Assembly: GCA_017302895.1 (NCBI GenBank)
Contig: JAFLBV010000001.1
Coordinates: 930,001 to 994,000, forward strand
Origin: Ignavibacteria bacterium
GTDB taxonomy: Bacteria > Bacteroidota > Ignavibacteria > Ignavibacteriales > Ignavibacteriaceae
Direction: 5' to 3'
Length of the DNA: 64,000 nt
Each line of letters starts with the position of its first letter. Positions within the stretch are counted from its first letter, which is position 1. The notes beneath the pieces are model-generated. The model was not told the DNA's origin. It saw only the letters and a list, made by a program, of their open reading frames with translations, and did no database searches. Position numbers and translations under genes: made by a program. Positions 62,986 through 64,000 of the stretch are shown here, one piece after another.

Positions 62986-63357
62986 GTCTCTCTACGAAAC
63001 TTTCTTTTCAGTTAATCAAATTTAATAAACTTCATGAAAGAATCATCAATATTTAATGCTTTATCTCCTTCAGTCACATACTAGTCACATAAGAGTCACA
63101 TAAAGCTACAAAACCGAAAAAGTGTTAACCTATTAAAAAATAATCAGTTAGCTATCGGAGCAGAATCTCTAATGTGCAAAATATTGCATCTCAGTCACAT
63201 AGCAGTCACATAACAGTCACACAAAACCCTTTCCCCGAATAGCCAACCAAATTTTCCCCCTTTTTATAAAAAAATATTTGATAAATTTGAATCTGCTATT
63301 TCACAAATTCGAATTCAAAGCAAACAGTTTTTCAAAGGTATCGGAGAATCATTAATA
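62986..63357. other. Intergenic region with right repeat block
   Basis: 372 bp without a gene, upstream of both the AlbA_2 gene (minus) and the PorV gene (plus). It holds the two triads listed separately and an inverted match to the left block (TTAACCTAT near 63125 against ATAGGTTAA near 61420). Confidence 0.55.
63071..63223 (+). repeat. 11-bp repeat block, right (two triads)
   Basis: Triad C has CACATA at 63075, 63086 and 63097. Triad D has it at 63196, 63207 and 63218 (last unit CACACA). The unit, period and 121-bp triad spacing are the same as in the left block, in the same orientation. Triads A and D both run into AAAACCC. Confidence 0.88.
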
Positions 63358-64000
63358 ATGGCAAAAAGAAGCCTTTTAAGCCTGCTTTTCATCCTGACAG
63401 TAACACCCCTTATATATTCACAGACTGCAGCCGGAAAGTATGCCGGTGAGTTCCTTGCGATTGGAGTCGGCGGAAGACCCCTCGGCATGGGTGGTGCCTT
63501 CACTGCAGTGGCGAACGACATAACCGCGGCATATTACAATCCTGCCGGACTTGCTGCTCTCGACTATCCACAGCTCTCACTGATGCACGACCAGCGCTAC
63601 GGAAATCTCGTGAATTACAACTATGGAGGTGTGGCAATTCCTTTCGGGAAAGACTATACTTTCGCAATTAGTGCCCTTCGCCTCGGAGTGGATGGAATTT
63701 ACGATACCCGTGAAGCTCTCTACGATGCAAATGGTGACGGTGTTCTCGATATCAGAACAAACGACAAGCTTGACTATTCGAAAATAAAAGAATTCTCCAA
63801 CCAGGACTGGGCTTTTTATCTCTCCGCTGCAAAAAGAATTGACGACAGACTCTCCCTCGGTGCCAATTTTAAAGTAATCCGCAGAGATATTGCCGAATAC
63901 GGCGCAACAGGTATCGGTTTCGATATCGGTGCAAGTTACAGAGCTACCGACGCACTTTTCCTCGGTGCTTCCGTGCAGGATGTTACCACAACACTCGTTG
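63358..64000 (+). CDS. PorV/PorQ family barrel protein, cut by window end
   Basis: At least 214 residues; the stop is outside the window. Signal peptide MAKRSLLSLLFILTVTPLIYS. The family signature FLAIGVGGRPLGMGGAFTAVANDITAAYYNPAGL, in segments near residues 32-65, is as in the gene at 16185 but more like a canonical UPF0164 protein. A DANGDGVLDI calcium-like loop lies near residues 125-134. It is probably an outer-membrane barrel linked to T9SS. The right repeat block lies 135-287 bp upstream. Confidence 0.82.
   Translation, partial: MAKRSLLSLLFILTVTPLIYSQTAAGKYAGEFLAIGVGGRPLGMGGAFTAVANDITAAYYNPAGLAALDYPQLSLMHDQRYGNLVNYNYGGVAIPFGKDYTFAISALRLGVDGIYDTREALYDANGDGVLDIRTNDKLDYSKIKEFSNQDWAFYLSAAKRIDDRLSLGANFKVIRRDIAEYGATGIGFDIGASYRATDALFLGASVQDVTTTLV

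Noticed and set aside
61371..63223. The 11-bp repeats as a CRISPR array
   Set aside because: Units are only 11 bp with no unique spacers, and no cas genes are near.

Overview
The window looks like chromosome of a free-living, polysaccharide-degrading member of the Bacteroidota/Ignavibacteriota side of the FCB group, most likely Ignavibacteria-like. The basis is eight or nine secreted proteins ending in the type IX secretion (T9SS, type A) sorting domain with the QNYPNPFNPST signature, PorV/PorQ-family barrels, a CarboxypepD-regulatory TonB receptor without a SusD partner, and several promoters of the Bacteroidota form TTG-N19-TAnnTTTG. I see no rRNA, tRNA, CRISPR array or insertion sequence.

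Region 1 (about 0-27.8 kb) is a beta-glucan (laminarin-type) utilisation locus with its own control system. A divergently placed FucP/GluP-type sugar permease is followed by a three-gene sensor: a membrane-anchored sugar-binding protein, a histidine kinase and a sigma-54-dependent NtrC-type response regulator. Downstream, an SSS symporter, a surface glycan-binding protein, a TonB receptor, a 1039-residue surface protein, a PorV-family barrel, and glycoside hydrolases of families GH16 (circularly permuted type), GH3, GH5, GH81 and GH128 all run in one direction with short gaps. Both transporter genes have a good -24/-12 sigma-54 promoter, and about 85-95 bp upstream of each lies the same operator-like element (TTTGATAA-N7-TTATYAAAATAATAAT). 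This suggests that one regulator switches on uptake and degradation together. Secreted GH16/GH81/GH5/GH128 enzymes would cut beta-1,3- or mixed-linkage glucan, the TonB receptor would import oligomers, GH3 would release glucose, and the permeases would take it into the cytoplasm.

Region 2 (27.8-53.6 kb) is mostly housekeeping and envelope genes: a DUF6328 membrane protein, pirin-yceI, a D-cysteine desulfhydrase-type enzyme, a RloA/RloB (AbiL-like) defence pair, a Crp/Fnr regulator, several T9SS cargo proteins, RlmD with a second methyltransferase, outer-membrane barrels, a PAP2 phosphatase, phosphoglycerate mutase, RlmI and class I fructose-bisphosphate aldolase. Around 40.4-41.0 kb is a cluster of short dispersed repeats, one of which supplies the C-terminus of the PAP2 protein.

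Region 3 (53.6-64 kb) is accessory. It holds an AAA_14/DUF4143 ATPase behind an operator-like palindrome, a compact AT-rich two-gene module (DUF3696-type ATPase plus a protein with a possible PLD-like C-terminus) that looks like an undescribed defence system, a YCF48/BNR-repeat secreted protein, a T9SS protein, and an AlbA_2/Schlafen-type ATP-binding protein. This last gene is flanked on both sides by blocks of 11-bp repeats arranged as triads exactly 121 bp apart. The window ends inside a second PorV/PorQ gene.
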